Part shown: positions 19,753 to 30,101 of the stretch, piece by piece
How positions within the stretch are numbered: position 1 is the stretch's first letter
How the letters are laid out: the number at the start of each line of letters is the position of its first letter
Origin: Pelomonas sp047654785
Lineage (GTDB): Bacteria > Pseudomonadota > Gammaproteobacteria > Burkholderiales > Burkholderiaceae_C
DNA length: 64,000 nucleotides
Assembly: GCF_047654785.1 (NCBI RefSeq)
Contig: NZ_JASGKQ010000002.1
Span: forward strand, 930,001 to 994,000
Reading direction: 5' to 3'
Notes under the pieces: generated by a model
Database searches by the model: none
Seen by the model: the letters and a program-made list of their open reading frames with translations, nothing else
What the model was told of the DNA's origin: nothing
Program-made: the position numbers and the translations under genes

Positions 19753-20811
19753 ATGGCCAACACCCGCGAATCCGAACTCGACTACGTGCTGGGCGACACC
19801 CTGCCCGGCCCCGGCGAGGCGCTGGACCTGGCGCCCGGCGTGCGCTGGGTGCGCATGGGCCTGCCGTTCGCGCTGGACCACATCAACCTGTGGCTGCTGC
19901 GTGACCGGCTGGACGGCCGCGAGGGCTGGACCATCGTCGACTGCGGCATCACCAGCGACGACACGCGCGCCAACTGGGAGCGGGTCTTCGCCGAGCGGCT
20001 GGACGGCCTGCCGGTGCTGCGCGTGATCGTCACGCACTTCCACCCCGACCACCTCGGCCTGGGCCACTGGCTGACCGAGAAATGGGGCTGCCGGCTGTGG
20101 ATGAGCGCCACCGACTTCAACCTCGCCCGGCTGGCCAGCGGCTCCACGGTGGGCATGGGCGGCGCGGCGGCCGCGGCCTTCTTCGGCAGCCACGGGCTGA
20201 CCGACCCCGACGCGCTGGCCAAGATCCGCGACCGCGCCGACTACTACCCGCGCATGGTGCCGGCCGTGCCGTCCAGCTTCCGGCGGCTGATGGACGGCAT
20301 GGCGATCGACATCGGCGGGCGCGCCTGGCGCTGCATCGCCGGCCATGGCCATGCGCCGGAGCACATCAGCCTGTTCTGCGAGGCGGCCGGGCTGCTGATC
20401 TCCGGCGACATGGTGCTGCCGCGCATCTCGACCAATGTGTCGGTCGTGGACGTGGAGCCCGAGGCCGACCCGCTGACGCTGTACCTGGACTCGCTGGCGC
20501 GCCACCTCGCGCTGCCCGCCGACACGCTGGTGCTGCCGTCGCACGGCAAGCCCTTCCGCGGCCTGCATGCGCGCATCGACCAACTGCGCGAGCACCACGA
20601 CGAGCGCCTGGCCGAAGTCGCCGCCGCCTGCCGCGCCGAGCCCACGCACGCCGCCGGCCTGCTGGGCGTGCTGTTCAAGCGCAAGCTGGACCTGCACCAG
20701 ACCACCTTCGCGATGGGCGAGGCCATCGCGCACCTGAACGCGCTGTGGCTGAAGGGCGAACTCCGGCGCGAGCTGGGCGCCGACGGCGTCTACCGCTTCT
20801 CGCCGCGCTGA
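19753..20811 (+). CDS. MBL-fold metallo-hydrolase
   Basis: A 352-residue metallo-beta-lactamase-fold enzyme. The metal-binding motif is THFHPDHLG (HxHxDH), with later His in AGHGHAPEH, Asp in LISGDMVLP and His in LPSHGKPF. A C-terminal helical domain (HLNALWLKGELRREL) resembles hydrolases acting on glyoxalase II-like or acyl thioester substrates. It is divergent from, and probably controlled by, the MerR/LiuR-like regulator. That context suggests a role in acyl-CoA or aromatic catabolism, but this is inference. Confidence 0.85.
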   Translation: MANTRESELDYVLGDTLPGPGEALDLAPGVRWVRMGLPFALDHINLWLLRDRLDGREGWTIVDCGITSDDTRANWERVFAERLDGLPVLRVIVTHFHPDHLGLGHWLTEKWGCRLWMSATDFNLARLASGSTVGMGGAAAAAFFGSHGLTDPDALAKIRDRADYYPRMVPAVPSSFRRLMDGMAIDIGGRAWRCIAGHGHAPEHISLFCEAAGLLISGDMVLPRISTNVSVVDVEPEADPLTLYLDSLARHLALPADTLVLPSHGKPFRGLHARIDQLREHHDERLAEVAAACRAEPTHAAGLLGVLFKRKLDLHQTTFAMGEAIAHLNALWLKGELRRELGADGVYRFSPR

Positions 20812-20831
20812 GGACCGGCCCGGAAAGTGAA

Positions 20832-20864
20832 ATGCCGCCGCCGGAACGTTTCCGGCGGCGGCAT
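20832..20864. terminator. Perfect 15-bp hairpin between convergent genes
   Basis: ATGCCGCCGCCGGAA (20832-20846), loop CGT, then the exact reverse complement (20850-20864). It lies between the convergent metallo-hydrolase and YgjP genes and probably serves as a bidirectional terminator. There is no strong T tract on either side, so an RNA-stability or protein-binding role is possible. Confidence 0.6.
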
Positions 20865-20989
20865 CTCTGCCCGGTACCTGTCCTCCCCTGTGGCGTGGGC
20901 CGGCGGGCGGTACCCGTGCTGACAGCGAGCCGGAAGTGTTGCCGAATCCGGCGCCGCGGCGGACGAGTTTGGCAGGTGAATATTCACCT

Positions 20990-21799
20990 TCACTGCGCGA
21001 CGATGGACTCCTCGCGCAGCGCCTCGCGGGAGCGCTCGAAGTCGGGCAGCACGGAGCGCACCGTGTCCCAGAACGCCGGGCTGTGGTTCATCTCGCGCAG
21101 GTGGGCCAGCTCGTGGGCGACCACGTAGTCGATGATGGCCGGCGCGAAGTGGATCAGGCGCCAGTTCAGGCGGATGGAGCCGTCGGCGCTGGCGCTGCCC
21201 CAGCGCGTCTGCGCGGACGACAGGCGCAGGCTCTTCATCGTCACGCCCAGCCGCGCGGCGAAGGCGTGGCAGCGCGGCAGGAAGTCCTCGCGCGCGCGGG
21301 CCTGCAGCCAGGACTGGGCGAGGTCGCGGATCTGCTCGGCCGACGCGCCGGCCGGCAGCGGCAGGCGCAGCTCGCGCGCGGCGGCGTCCCACACCAGCTC
21401 GCGCCCGGCCGGCGCCAGCACCAGCGTCAGCGGCTCGCCCAGGTAGGGCAGGCGGCCGCCGTCCAGCCATTCGATGCGCGCGGCCTGGACGCGCTGCTGG
21501 CGCTCGCGCTGCTCGACGAGCTTGCGCAGGATCCAGTCGCCCTTGTGGTGCAGCGCGCGCTCGATCTCGGCCAGCGGCACCCAGCGCGGCGCGCTGACGC
21601 GCAGGCCCTGCGGCCCGACGACGAAGCCGATGGAGCGCCGCCGCGCGTGCTTGAGCTCGTAGCCGACGCGGTGCTGGCCCAGCCACAACTCGCGCCGCGT
21701 GCGCGCCGCGCCGGGCTCGGCGGGCGCGATCTCCGCCGCCGCGTCGAACAGCGACAGCTGGCTGTCCTGCAGGAGCGGGGCCGGGCGCTTGGGCGGCAT
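20990..21799 (-). CDS. YgjP-like zinc metallopeptidase (DUF45, SprT-like)
   Basis: A 269-residue protein with the DUF45 architecture: an N-terminal beta domain, then RWGSASADGSIRLNWRLIH and the zinc motif VAHELAHLREMNHSPAFW, a gluzincin HExxH with a third His ligand downstream. The length includes an unusual 30-residue N-terminal extension. It starts 2 bases after plsC ends, so the two are co-transcribed. The family is widespread and largely uncharacterised; proteolysis is predicted by the motif only. Confidence 0.85.
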   Translation of the reverse strand: MPPKRPAPLLQDSQLSLFDAAAEIAPAEPGAARTRRELWLGQHRVGYELKHARRRSIGFVVGPQGLRVSAPRWVPLAEIERALHHKGDWILRKLVEQRERQQRVQAARIEWLDGGRLPYLGEPLTLVLAPAGRELVWDAAARELRLPLPAGASAEQIRDLAQSWLQARAREDFLPRCHAFAARLGVTMKSLRLSSAQTRWGSASADGSIRLNWRLIHFAPAIIDYVVAHELAHLREMNHSPAFWDTVRSVLPDFERSREALREESIVAQ

Positions 21800-21801
21800 G
21801 T

Positions 21802-22620
21802 TCAGTGCTTGTCGTTGGGGGCTCGGCCGGGTGACTGGGCCAGGCTGCCGGCAGTGCCCCCCTCGGGAGGGCCATATGCCTCGGGATCGAGGCGGCGCAT
21901 CTCGGCCTCGATCCAGTCCTTGACCTCGCGCATCATCTCCACCGGCTCGCGGCCCTCGGGGCGGATCGGCCGGCCGATGGAGATGTCCACGACGCCGGGG
22001 CGCAGCAGGAAGCTCTTGCGCGGCCAGCAGCGCGCGGCCGTCGCGGCGATGGGCACGACGGGCAGGCCGGCCTCGATGGCGAGCCGCGTGCCGCCGCTCT
22101 TGTAATCGCCCACCTGGCCGCGCGCGATGCGCGTGCCTTCCGGGAACATGATGACCCAGTTGCCCTGCGCGCCCAGGCGCCGGCCCTGGGCCAGCACCCG
22201 GTTCCAGGCCTCGGTGCGGCGGCTGCGGTCGATGTGGATCATGTCCATGCGCGCCATCGCCCAGCCGAAGAAGGGCACGTACAGCAGCTCGCGCTTGAAC
22301 ACATAGGCCAGCGGGTGGCTGAACAGCGCCGGGTAGGCGAAGGTTTCCCAGGTGCTCTGGTGCTTGGACAGCAGCACGACGCCGGCGCGGCGGTCCTCGG
22401 CCGGCGGCAGGTGCTCCATGCCGTGCAGGCGCCAGCGCACGCCGCAGATCCAGCGCGCGCTCCAGATGGCGACCTTGAGCCAGCCGGCGCAGGCCCAGTA
22501 GATCGGGTCGCCGCGGCGGAAGACGGACAGCAGCAGCACGGCCAGCGCCCACGGGATGACCGTGACGACGAGGACGAGGACGAAGATCAGCGAGCGGATG
22601 GCGCTCAACACCGTGGACAT
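21802..22620 (-). CDS. plsC: 1-acyl-sn-glycerol-3-phosphate acyltransferase
   Basis: PlsC adds the second acyl chain to lysophosphatidic acid at the inner membrane. An N-terminal helix (IFVLVLVVTVIPWALAVLLL) precedes the acyltransferase blocks. Block I reads KHQSTWETF, that is HX4E instead of HX4D, a variant I have seen in betaproteobacterial homologues. Block III is MFPEGTRIARG, and VVPIAATAARCW is a further conserved stretch. The last about 26 residues (GPPEGGTAGSLAQSPGRAPN) look like translated intergenic repeat and are probably not part of the fold. 82 bases separate it from gmhB. Confidence 0.88.
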   Translation of the reverse strand: MSTVLSAIRSLIFVLVLVVTVIPWALAVLLLSVFRRGDPIYWACAGWLKVAIWSARWICGVRWRLHGMEHLPPAEDRRAGVVLLSKHQSTWETFAYPALFSHPLAYVFKRELLYVPFFGWAMARMDMIHIDRSRRTEAWNRVLAQGRRLGAQGNWVIMFPEGTRIARGQVGDYKSGGTRLAIEAGLPVVPIAATAARCWPRKSFLLRPGVVDISIGRPIRPEGREPVEMMREVKDWIEAEMRRLDPEAYGPPEGGTAGSLAQSPGRAPNDKH

Positions 22621-22702
22621 CAGGGCTCCCGATCGATGGCAGGCGCGCTGCCGAAGGACGGGGCCTGCGGCCTGGGCAGGGCGCAGCCGGTACGGGGTGG
22701 GG

Positions 22703-23323
22703 TCAATTCAGGTCTCCGGCCTGGGTGTCGGGGGCGAAGGTCTGGCCGCGCGCTTCGGCGAGGCGGCGGCGTTCCTCCTGGATGATGGCCTCGGCGCAGG
22801 CCGCCAGGTCGGCGTGGACCTGGGCCGCGGGCCGGCCCGCCAGCAGCGGGCGCAACTCGTCCTCGGCCAGCGCGCCCAGCGGCCCGCTCAGCACGACGTG
22901 TGGCACGCAGCCGGCGGCGCGCGCGGTCTGCAGGTCGGTCAGCGAGGCGCCCACCATGTGCACGCTGGCCAGCTCGACGTCGAAGCGCTGGCCGATGTCG
23001 CGGATCAGCCCCGGCAGCGGCTTGCGGCAGGCGCAGCCTTCCTCGGGCGTGTGCGGGCAGAAGAAGGCGGCGTCCAGCCGCCCGCCCTTCTCGGCCAGCA
23101 GCTGGTTGAGCCGCAGGTGCACCGCGTTCAGCGAGGCCATGTCCAGCAGGCCGCGGCCGATGCCGGCCTGGTTGGTCGCCAGCACCGTGTGCCAGCCGGC
23201 GTGGTTGAGCCGCGCGACGGCCTCCATCGCGCCGGGCAGCGGGTCCAGCTCCTCGGGGGCCTTGACGTGGTCGTCGCGGTAGCGGTTGAGCGTGCCGTCG
23301 CGTCCGAGGATGACGAGCTTCAT
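22703..23323 (-). CDS. gmhB: GmhB-like HAD phosphatase lacking key catalytic Asp residues
   Basis: Overall sequence, length of 206 residues and position after glyS identify D-glycero-D-manno-heptose-1,7-bisphosphate 7-phosphatase, an LPS core enzyme. The HAD motifs are altered. The nucleophile of LDRDG is Gly7 (ILGRDGTLN), and the metal-binding Asp of VGDxxxD is Ala126 (MVGASLTD). Motif II (ATNQAGIGRG), the zinc-site cysteines (FCPHTPEEGCACRKP) and the lysine are intact. The 23323 ATG gives the family N-terminus; an upstream ATG at 23353 would add ten residues. Without the nucleophile the protein is probably inactive as a phosphatase, unless it has taken another role; that is inference. Confidence 0.85.
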   Translation of the reverse strand: MKLVILGRDGTLNRYRDDHVKAPEELDPLPGAMEAVARLNHAGWHTVLATNQAGIGRGLLDMASLNAVHLRLNQLLAEKGGRLDAAFFCPHTPEEGCACRKPLPGLIRDIGQRFDVELASVHMVGASLTDLQTARAAGCVPHVVLSGPLGALAEDELRPLLAGRPAAQVHADLAACAEAIIQEERRRLAEARGQTFAPDTQAGDLN

Positions 23324-23355
23324 GCCGTGGGCGTGGTCGGCGGGGCGGGGCATGG

Positions 23356-25491
23356 TCAGGCGGCCAGGCGCGACAGGTCGGCGACGCGGTTCATCGCCGC
23401 GTGCAGCCGGCCCAGCAGCGCCAGCCGGTTGGCGCGCAGCGCGGGGTCGTCGGCGTTGACCATCACGTCGTTGAAGAACACGTCGACCGGGCCCTTGAGC
23501 GCGGCCAGGGCCTGCAGCGAGCCGGTGTAGTCGCGCTGCTCGAACAGCCGGTCGGCGGCGGGCTGCACGTCGGCGATGGCCGCGGCCAGCGCCTGCTCGG
23601 CGGCGTCCTGCAGCAGTTCGGGCTTCACGTCGGTGGGGCGTTCGCCCTCGACCTTCTTCAGGATGTTGGCGACGCGCTTGTTGGCGGCCGCCAGCGAGGC
23701 GGCCTCGGGCAGCGCGGCGAAGGCGCGCACGGCTTCGAGCCGGCGCGGCACGTCGCCCAGGCGCGCGGGGCGCAGCGCCAGCACGGCGTCCACCTCCTGC
23801 GCGCTGTAGCCCTGGTCGCGCAGGCCGACGGCCAGGCGGTCGGCGAAGAAGGACAGCAGCGCCTCGCGCGGGTCCTCGATCAACTCGCCGAAGGCCGGCA
23901 CGGCCGCGTCGATGAGGGCCGGCAGCGCCAGCGGCAGGTTCTTCTCGACCAGGATGCGGATCACGCCCAGCGCATGGCGGCGCAGCGCGAACGGGTCCTT
24001 GTCGCCGGTGGGCAGCTGCTTGACGCCGAACAGGCCCACCAGCGTCTCCAGCTTGTCGGCCAGCGCGACCACCGTGCCGGTGTGGTTGCGCGGCAGCGCG
24101 TCGCCGGCGAAGCGGGGCTTGTAGTGGTCCTCGATGGCGATGGCGACGCCGTCGCGCAGGCCTTCGTGGCGGGCGTAGTAGCCGCCCATGATGCCCTGCA
24201 GCTCGGGGAACTCGCCGACCATGTCGGTCAGCAGGTCGCACTTGGCCAACTGCGCGGCCTGCCTGACCTTGCTGTCCAGCACCTTGAACTCGTCGTCGGC
24301 CTCCACCGTGTAGGGCAGGGTGGCCATGCTGAGCTGGTTGACGATGGCGTGGGCGATGGCGCCCACGCGCCCGGCGCGCTCGCCCTGGCTGCCCAGCTTG
24401 CCGTGGTAGACGACCTTGGCCAGGCCGGGCAGGCGGTCGGCCAGGGTCTTCTTGCGGTCCTGGTCGAAGAAGAACTTGGCGTCGGCCAGGCGCGGGCGCA
24501 CGACGCGCTCGTTGCCGCCGGTCACCGCGCTGGCGTCGGCGGGCGCGATGTTGCTGACGACCAGGAAATGGCGGGTCAGCCGGCCCTGCGCATCCAGCAG
24601 CGGGAAGTACTTCTGGTTGGCCTTCATCGTCAGGATGAGGCACTCCTGCGGCACGGCCAGGAACTCGGGCTCGAAGGCGCAGGTCAGCACGTTGGGACGC
24701 TCGACGAGGGCGGTCACCTCGTCCAGCAGCGCGTCGTCGTCGATCGGCGTCAGGCTGAGCGCGTCGGCCGCGCCCTGGAGCTGGCGCGCGATCTCGGCGC
24801 GGCGCTCGGCGAAGCTGGCGATGACGGCGCCCTGCTCGCGCAGCTGCGCGGCATAGCGGTCGGCGGACTCGAGGCTGACGACGGCCTGCGCGGCCTCGAA
24901 GCGGTGGCCCTGCGTCGTGCGGCCGGCGGCCAGGCCCAGGGCCCGGACCGGCACGACCTCGGCGCCGTGCAGCGCGACCAGGCCGTGCGCGGGGCGCACG
25001 AACTTCACGTCGGTCCAGCCGTCGGCGAGCTGGTAGGTCATGACCTTGGGGATGGGCAGCCGGGCCAGCGTCTCGTCCAGCGCCTTCTGCAGGCCCTGGG
25101 CCAGCGTGGCGCCGGGCTGCAGGCTGTCCCAGAACAGCGCCTCGGCCTTGCCGTCCGGCTGGCGCTTGAGCTGCGGCACGACCTCGGGGCCGGCGCCGAC
25201 GGCCGCCAGCTTCTTCAGCAGCGCGGGCGTGGGCTGGCCGTCGGCCGTCAGCGCGACGGCGACGGGCATCAGCTTCTGCTGCACCGGCCTGTCCGCGGCC
25301 TTGGCGGCGACGCCGGCGACGTGCACGCCCAGCCGGCGCGGCGACGCGAAGGGCGTGACGGCGGCATCGGATGCCGCCAGGCCCTGGGCCTTCAGGCTGT
25401 CGGCCAGCACGGTGGCGAAGGACTCGCCCAGCTTCTTCAGCGCCTTCGGCGGCAGCTCTTCGACAAACAGTTCAACGAGCAGGTTGGTCAT
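23356..25491 (-). CDS. glyS: Glycyl-tRNA synthetase beta subunit
   Basis: The 711-residue beta chain of the bacterial alpha2beta2 glycyl-tRNA synthetase. The N-terminus NLLVELFVEELPPKALKKLG is diagnostic, as is the HD-type stretch further on (KCDLLTDMVGEFPELQGIMG and YARHEG). The C-terminal anticodon-binding helices end MNRVADLSRLAA. Its ATG overlaps the glyQ stop as TGATG, so translational coupling of the two subunits is expected. It lies 32 bases upstream of gmhB, an arrangement common in betaproteobacteria. Confidence 0.97.
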   Translation of the reverse strand: MTNLLVELFVEELPPKALKKLGESFATVLADSLKAQGLAASDAAVTPFASPRRLGVHVAGVAAKAADRPVQQKLMPVAVALTADGQPTPALLKKLAAVGAGPEVVPQLKRQPDGKAEALFWDSLQPGATLAQGLQKALDETLARLPIPKVMTYQLADGWTDVKFVRPAHGLVALHGAEVVPVRALGLAAGRTTQGHRFEAAQAVVSLESADRYAAQLREQGAVIASFAERRAEIARQLQGAADALSLTPIDDDALLDEVTALVERPNVLTCAFEPEFLAVPQECLILTMKANQKYFPLLDAQGRLTRHFLVVSNIAPADASAVTGGNERVVRPRLADAKFFFDQDRKKTLADRLPGLAKVVYHGKLGSQGERAGRVGAIAHAIVNQLSMATLPYTVEADDEFKVLDSKVRQAAQLAKCDLLTDMVGEFPELQGIMGGYYARHEGLRDGVAIAIEDHYKPRFAGDALPRNHTGTVVALADKLETLVGLFGVKQLPTGDKDPFALRRHALGVIRILVEKNLPLALPALIDAAVPAFGELIEDPREALLSFFADRLAVGLRDQGYSAQEVDAVLALRPARLGDVPRRLEAVRAFAALPEAASLAAANKRVANILKKVEGERPTDVKPELLQDAAEQALAAAIADVQPAADRLFEQRDYTGSLQALAALKGPVDVFFNDVMVNADDPALRANRLALLGRLHAAMNRVADLSRLAA

Positions 25492-26420
25492 CACGCGGCC
25501 GCCTTCTTGTTCTTCAGTTCGATCTGCGCGATGACTTCGTCCGCCCAGGCCTTCGGCGCCATCGGGAAGCCCAGCCGCGCGCGGCTGTCCACGTAGCTTT
25601 GCGCGACCGCGCGCGCCAGGTTGCGGATGCGGCCGATGTAGGCGGCGCGCTCGGTCACGCTGATCGCGCCGCGCGCGTCCAGCAGGTTGAAGCTGTGGCC
25701 GGCCTTCAGCAGCTGCTCGTAGGCGGGCAGCGCGAGCTTCTCGGCCATCAGGGCCTGGCTGGTCTTCTCGTGCGCGGCGAAGGCCGACAGCAGGAAGTCC
25801 ACGTCGCTGTGCTCGAAGTTGTAGGTGCTCTGCTCGACCTCGTTCTGGTGGAACACGTCGCCGTAGGTCAGACCCTCGGTGTAGACGAGGTCGTAGACCG
25901 ACTCCTTGCCCTGCAGGTACATGGCCAGCCGCTCCAGGCCGTAGGTGATCTCGCCAGTGACGGGCTTGCAGTCGATGCCGCCGACCTGCTGGAAGTAGGT
26001 GAACTGCGTGACCTCCATGCCGTTCAGCCAGACCTCCCAGCCCAGGCCCCAGCAGCCCAGCGTCGGGTTCTCCCAGTCGTCCTCGACGAAGCGCACGTCG
26101 TTCTTCTTCAGGTCGAAGCCGAGCGCCTCCAGCGAGCCGAGGTACAGCTCCAGGATGTTGGCCGGCGCGGGCTTGAGCACGACCTGGTACTGGTAGTAGT
26201 GCTGCAAGCGGTTCGGGTTGTCGCCGTAGCGGCCGTCCTTGGGGCGGCGGCTGGGCTGCACATAGGCGGCCTTCCAGGGCTCGGGGCCGAGCGCGCGCAG
26301 GAAGGTGGCCGTGTGGCTGGTGCCGGCGCCGACCTCCATGTCGTAGGGCTGGAGCAGGGCGCAGCCCTGGCGGGACCAATAGTCCTGAAGCGTCAGGATG
26401 ATTTGCTGGAAGGTCAGCAT
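25491..26420 (-). CDS. glyQ: Glycyl-tRNA synthetase alpha subunit
   Basis: The 309-residue catalytic alpha chain. TFQQIILTLQDYWSRQGCAL, GAGTSHTATFLRALGPEPW and YVQPSRRPKDGRYG are strongly conserved active-site stretches of the class II synthetase. Also present are YYQYQVVLKPAP and QVGGIDCKPVTGEITYGLER. It forms one operon with glyS downstream and is preceded at 30 bases by lnt on the same strand. Confidence 0.97.
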   Translation of the reverse strand: MLTFQQIILTLQDYWSRQGCALLQPYDMEVGAGTSHTATFLRALGPEPWKAAYVQPSRRPKDGRYGDNPNRLQHYYQYQVVLKPAPANILELYLGSLEALGFDLKKNDVRFVEDDWENPTLGCWGLGWEVWLNGMEVTQFTYFQQVGGIDCKPVTGEITYGLERLAMYLQGKESVYDLVYTEGLTYGDVFHQNEVEQSTYNFEHSDVDFLLSAFAAHEKTSQALMAEKLALPAYEQLLKAGHSFNLLDARGAISVTERAAYIGRIRNLARAVAQSYVDSRARLGFPMAPKAWADEVIAQIELKNKKAAA

Positions 26421-26449
26421 GGGATCAGCGGAAAAGGGGGTGGCCGATT

Positions 26450-27891
<1,442 letters not shown>

Positions 27892-27895
<4 letters not shown>

Positions 27896-28773
27896 GCGGC
27901 GGTCTCGCCGTCCGGTGCGCGGGTGACCTTGAACCAGCGCACCGCGCCGCCGCGGGTCAGCATGACGGTGAAGTCGAGGTTGGCGATGCGCACCACCTCG
28001 CCGCGCCGCGGCACGCGGCCGTGCTCGTGGGCCACGAAGCCGCCGATGGTGTCGAAGTCCTCGTCCGGCAGCGCCAGGCCGAAGGCGCCGTTGACGGCGG
28101 CGATGCTCGCGTCGCCCGCCACGCGCTGGCTGCCGTCGGCCAGCGTGTACAGGCCCGTCTCGCCGTCCTTCTCGTCGAACTCGTCCTCGATCTCGCCGAC
28201 GATCTCCTCCAGCACGTCCTCGATGGTGATGAGGCCGGCCGTGTTGCCGAACTCGTCGATGACGATGGCCAGGTGGTTGCGGTTGGAGCGGAAGTCGCGC
28301 AGCAGCTCGTTCAGGCCCTTGCTTTCCGGCACGAACACGGCCGGGCGCAGCAGCGCGCGCAGGTTCAGCTCGGGGGCGCGCTGCATCTTCAGCAGGTCCT
28401 TGGCGAGCAGGATGCCGATGATGTTGTCGCGCCCGCCTTCGTAGACGGGGAAGCGCGAGTGGCCGCTGTCGATGACCAGGCCGAGCAGCTCGTCGTAGGG
28501 CGCGTCGATGTCCAGCAGCCCCATGCGCGGCGCGGCCACCATCGCGTCGCCGGCCGACAGCTCGGCCATGCGCAGCACGCCTTCCAGCATCTGGCGCGAC
28601 TCGGGCTCGATCAGCTCGCGCTGCTCGGCGTCGGCCAGGGTTTCGATCAGCTCGGTCTTGGAGTCGGGGCCGGGGTGCAGGAACTCCAGCATGCGCTCCA
28701 GCAGGCCTCGGGCCTCGGGCGGTGGTTTGGCGGCCCCGCGCGCTGGGGGCCGGCCGGATTGCGGATCGCTCAA
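27892..28773 (-). CDS. corC: CBS-domain transporter-associated protein, CorC/YbeX family
   Basis: About 293 residues. Two CBS domains (about residues 60-180: MVAAPRMGLLDIDAPYDELL, SRFPVYEGGRDNIIGILLAK, HLAIVIDEFGNTAGLITIED) are followed by a CorC_HlyC transporter-associated domain (DFDTIGGFVAHEHGRVPRRG). There are no membrane helices, as expected for CorC/YbeX, implicated in magnesium/cobalt efflux or ribosome function. No ATG gives the family N-terminus. The best start is TTG at 28773 (SDPQSGRPP), with no clear ribosome binding site. It is the first gene of the corC-lnt pair, divergent from the GTPase gene. Confidence 0.85.
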
Positions 28774-28887
28774 GGGGCGGTACAGGGGATGACGACAAGG
28801 GACAGAATAGCCGATTGATCTGCCGGGGCCTTGCGCCCGCGCGCGCCGGCCCCATCTCCGCTGCCTTCTTTCGGAAACGCCCCCGCC

Positions 28888-29943
28888 ATGTCCACCTCCG
28901 CCAACGGCCTCATCCCTGCGACCATCCTCACCGGCTTCCTCGGCTCGGGCAAGACCACGCTGCTCAAGCGCGTGCTGACCGAGGCCCACGGCCAGAAGAT
29001 CGCCGTCATCGAGAACGAGTTCGGCGAGGAGAACATCGACACCGACATCCTCGTGTCGGACACCCACGAGCAGATCATCCAGATGAGCAACGGCTGCGTC
29101 TGCTGCACCATCCGCGAGGACCTGCGCACGACGCTGTCCGACCTGGCCGCCAAGCGCCGCAAGGGCGAGCTGGACTTCGAGCGCGTCGTCATCGAGACCA
29201 CCGGCCTGGCCGACCCCGGCCCGGTCGCGCAGACCTTCTTCATGGACGACGAGATCGCCGAGGCCTACCTGCTGGACTCGGTGCTGACGCTGGTGGACGC
29301 CAAGCACGCCGGCGAGCAGCTCGACACCCGCCAGGAAGCGCGCATGCAGGTGGGCTTCGCCGACCAGATCTTCATCAGCAAGGCCGACCTGGTCGAGCCG
29401 GCCGCCGTGGACGCGCTGATCCACCGCATCAAGCACATGAACCCGCGCGCGCCCATCCAGACGGCGCACTTCGGCGAGGTGGCGCTGAGCAAGGTGTTCG
29501 ACCTGCGCGGCTTCAACCTGAACGCCAAGCTGGAGATCGACCCCGACTTCCTGAAGGCGGACGAGCACGACCACCATCATCACCACCACGACCATGACCA
29601 CGCGCATGGCGAGCACTGCGACCACCCGCACCACCATGCCCACGACGACGACGTGAAGAGCTTCGTCTTCCGCGCCGACAAGCCCTTCAACCCCGCCAAG
29701 CTGGAAGACTTCCTGGGCGCCATCGTGCAGGTCTACGGCCCCAAGATGCTGCGCTACAAGGGCGTGCTGTACATGAAGGGCACGGAGAAGAAGGTCATCT
29801 TCCAGGGCGTGCACCAGATGATGGGCTCCGACCTCGGGCCGCGCTGGATGCCCGGCGAGAAGAAGCAGAGCAAGATGGTGTTCATCGGCATCGACCTGCC
29901 CAAGGACGTGCTGCTGCAGGGCCTGGAAGGCTGCCTGGCGTGA
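28888..29943 (+). CDS. CobW/ZigA-family zinc metallochaperone GTPase
   Basis: A 351-residue GTPase of the COG0523 family. Walker A is LTGFLGSGKTTLLKRVL, the metal-binding motif is SNGCVCCTIREDL (CxCC), and FISKADL is the guanine-specificity region (SKxD). Between the GTPase and C-terminal domains (about residues 225-255) lies a His/Asp-rich stretch, DEHDHHHHHHDHDHAHGEHC, a likely zinc-buffering loop. ZigA-type proteins deliver zinc under limitation. It lies directly before a zinc-finger-poor dksA, the same pairing seen with DksA2 in pseudomonads. No Zur box was identified. Confidence 0.9.
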   Translation: MSTSANGLIPATILTGFLGSGKTTLLKRVLTEAHGQKIAVIENEFGEENIDTDILVSDTHEQIIQMSNGCVCCTIREDLRTTLSDLAAKRRKGELDFERVVIETTGLADPGPVAQTFFMDDEIAEAYLLDSVLTLVDAKHAGEQLDTRQEARMQVGFADQIFISKADLVEPAAVDALIHRIKHMNPRAPIQTAHFGEVALSKVFDLRGFNLNAKLEIDPDFLKADEHDHHHHHHDHDHAHGEHCDHPHHHAHDDDVKSFVFRADKPFNPAKLEDFLGAIVQVYGPKMLRYKGVLYMKGTEKKVIFQGVHQMMGSDLGPRWMPGEKKQSKMVFIGIDLPKDVLLQGLEGCLA

Positions 29944-30003
29944 CGTTTCCGGCGCCCCGCGGCGCCGTGGCCGCGCCCGTGATGTCCCCGCGGTCCTCAT
30001 GGC

Positions 30004-30009
30004 TACAAT
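30004..30009 (+). promoter_or_regulatory. Possible extended -10 element upstream of dksA
   Basis: GGCTACAAT contains TACAAT, about 90 bases before the dksA start, in a 130-base AT-richer gap. No convincing -35 box is seen. A long leader of about 80 bases would follow. Confidence 0.3.
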
Positions 30010-30101
30010 CCGCCGCGCTCAAAAATGGGCTGCCGGCTGAGAAGCAGTGAGGATCGAGGTCTGACACCGCGCCGATGTACGCCCAGAGCGAGGAGAAGAC
30101 A

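Noticed and set aside
29560..29620. His-rich stretch as an artificial His tag or contaminant
   Set aside because: It is interspersed with Asp and lies between the two domains of a zinc GTPase, where such loops occur naturally.
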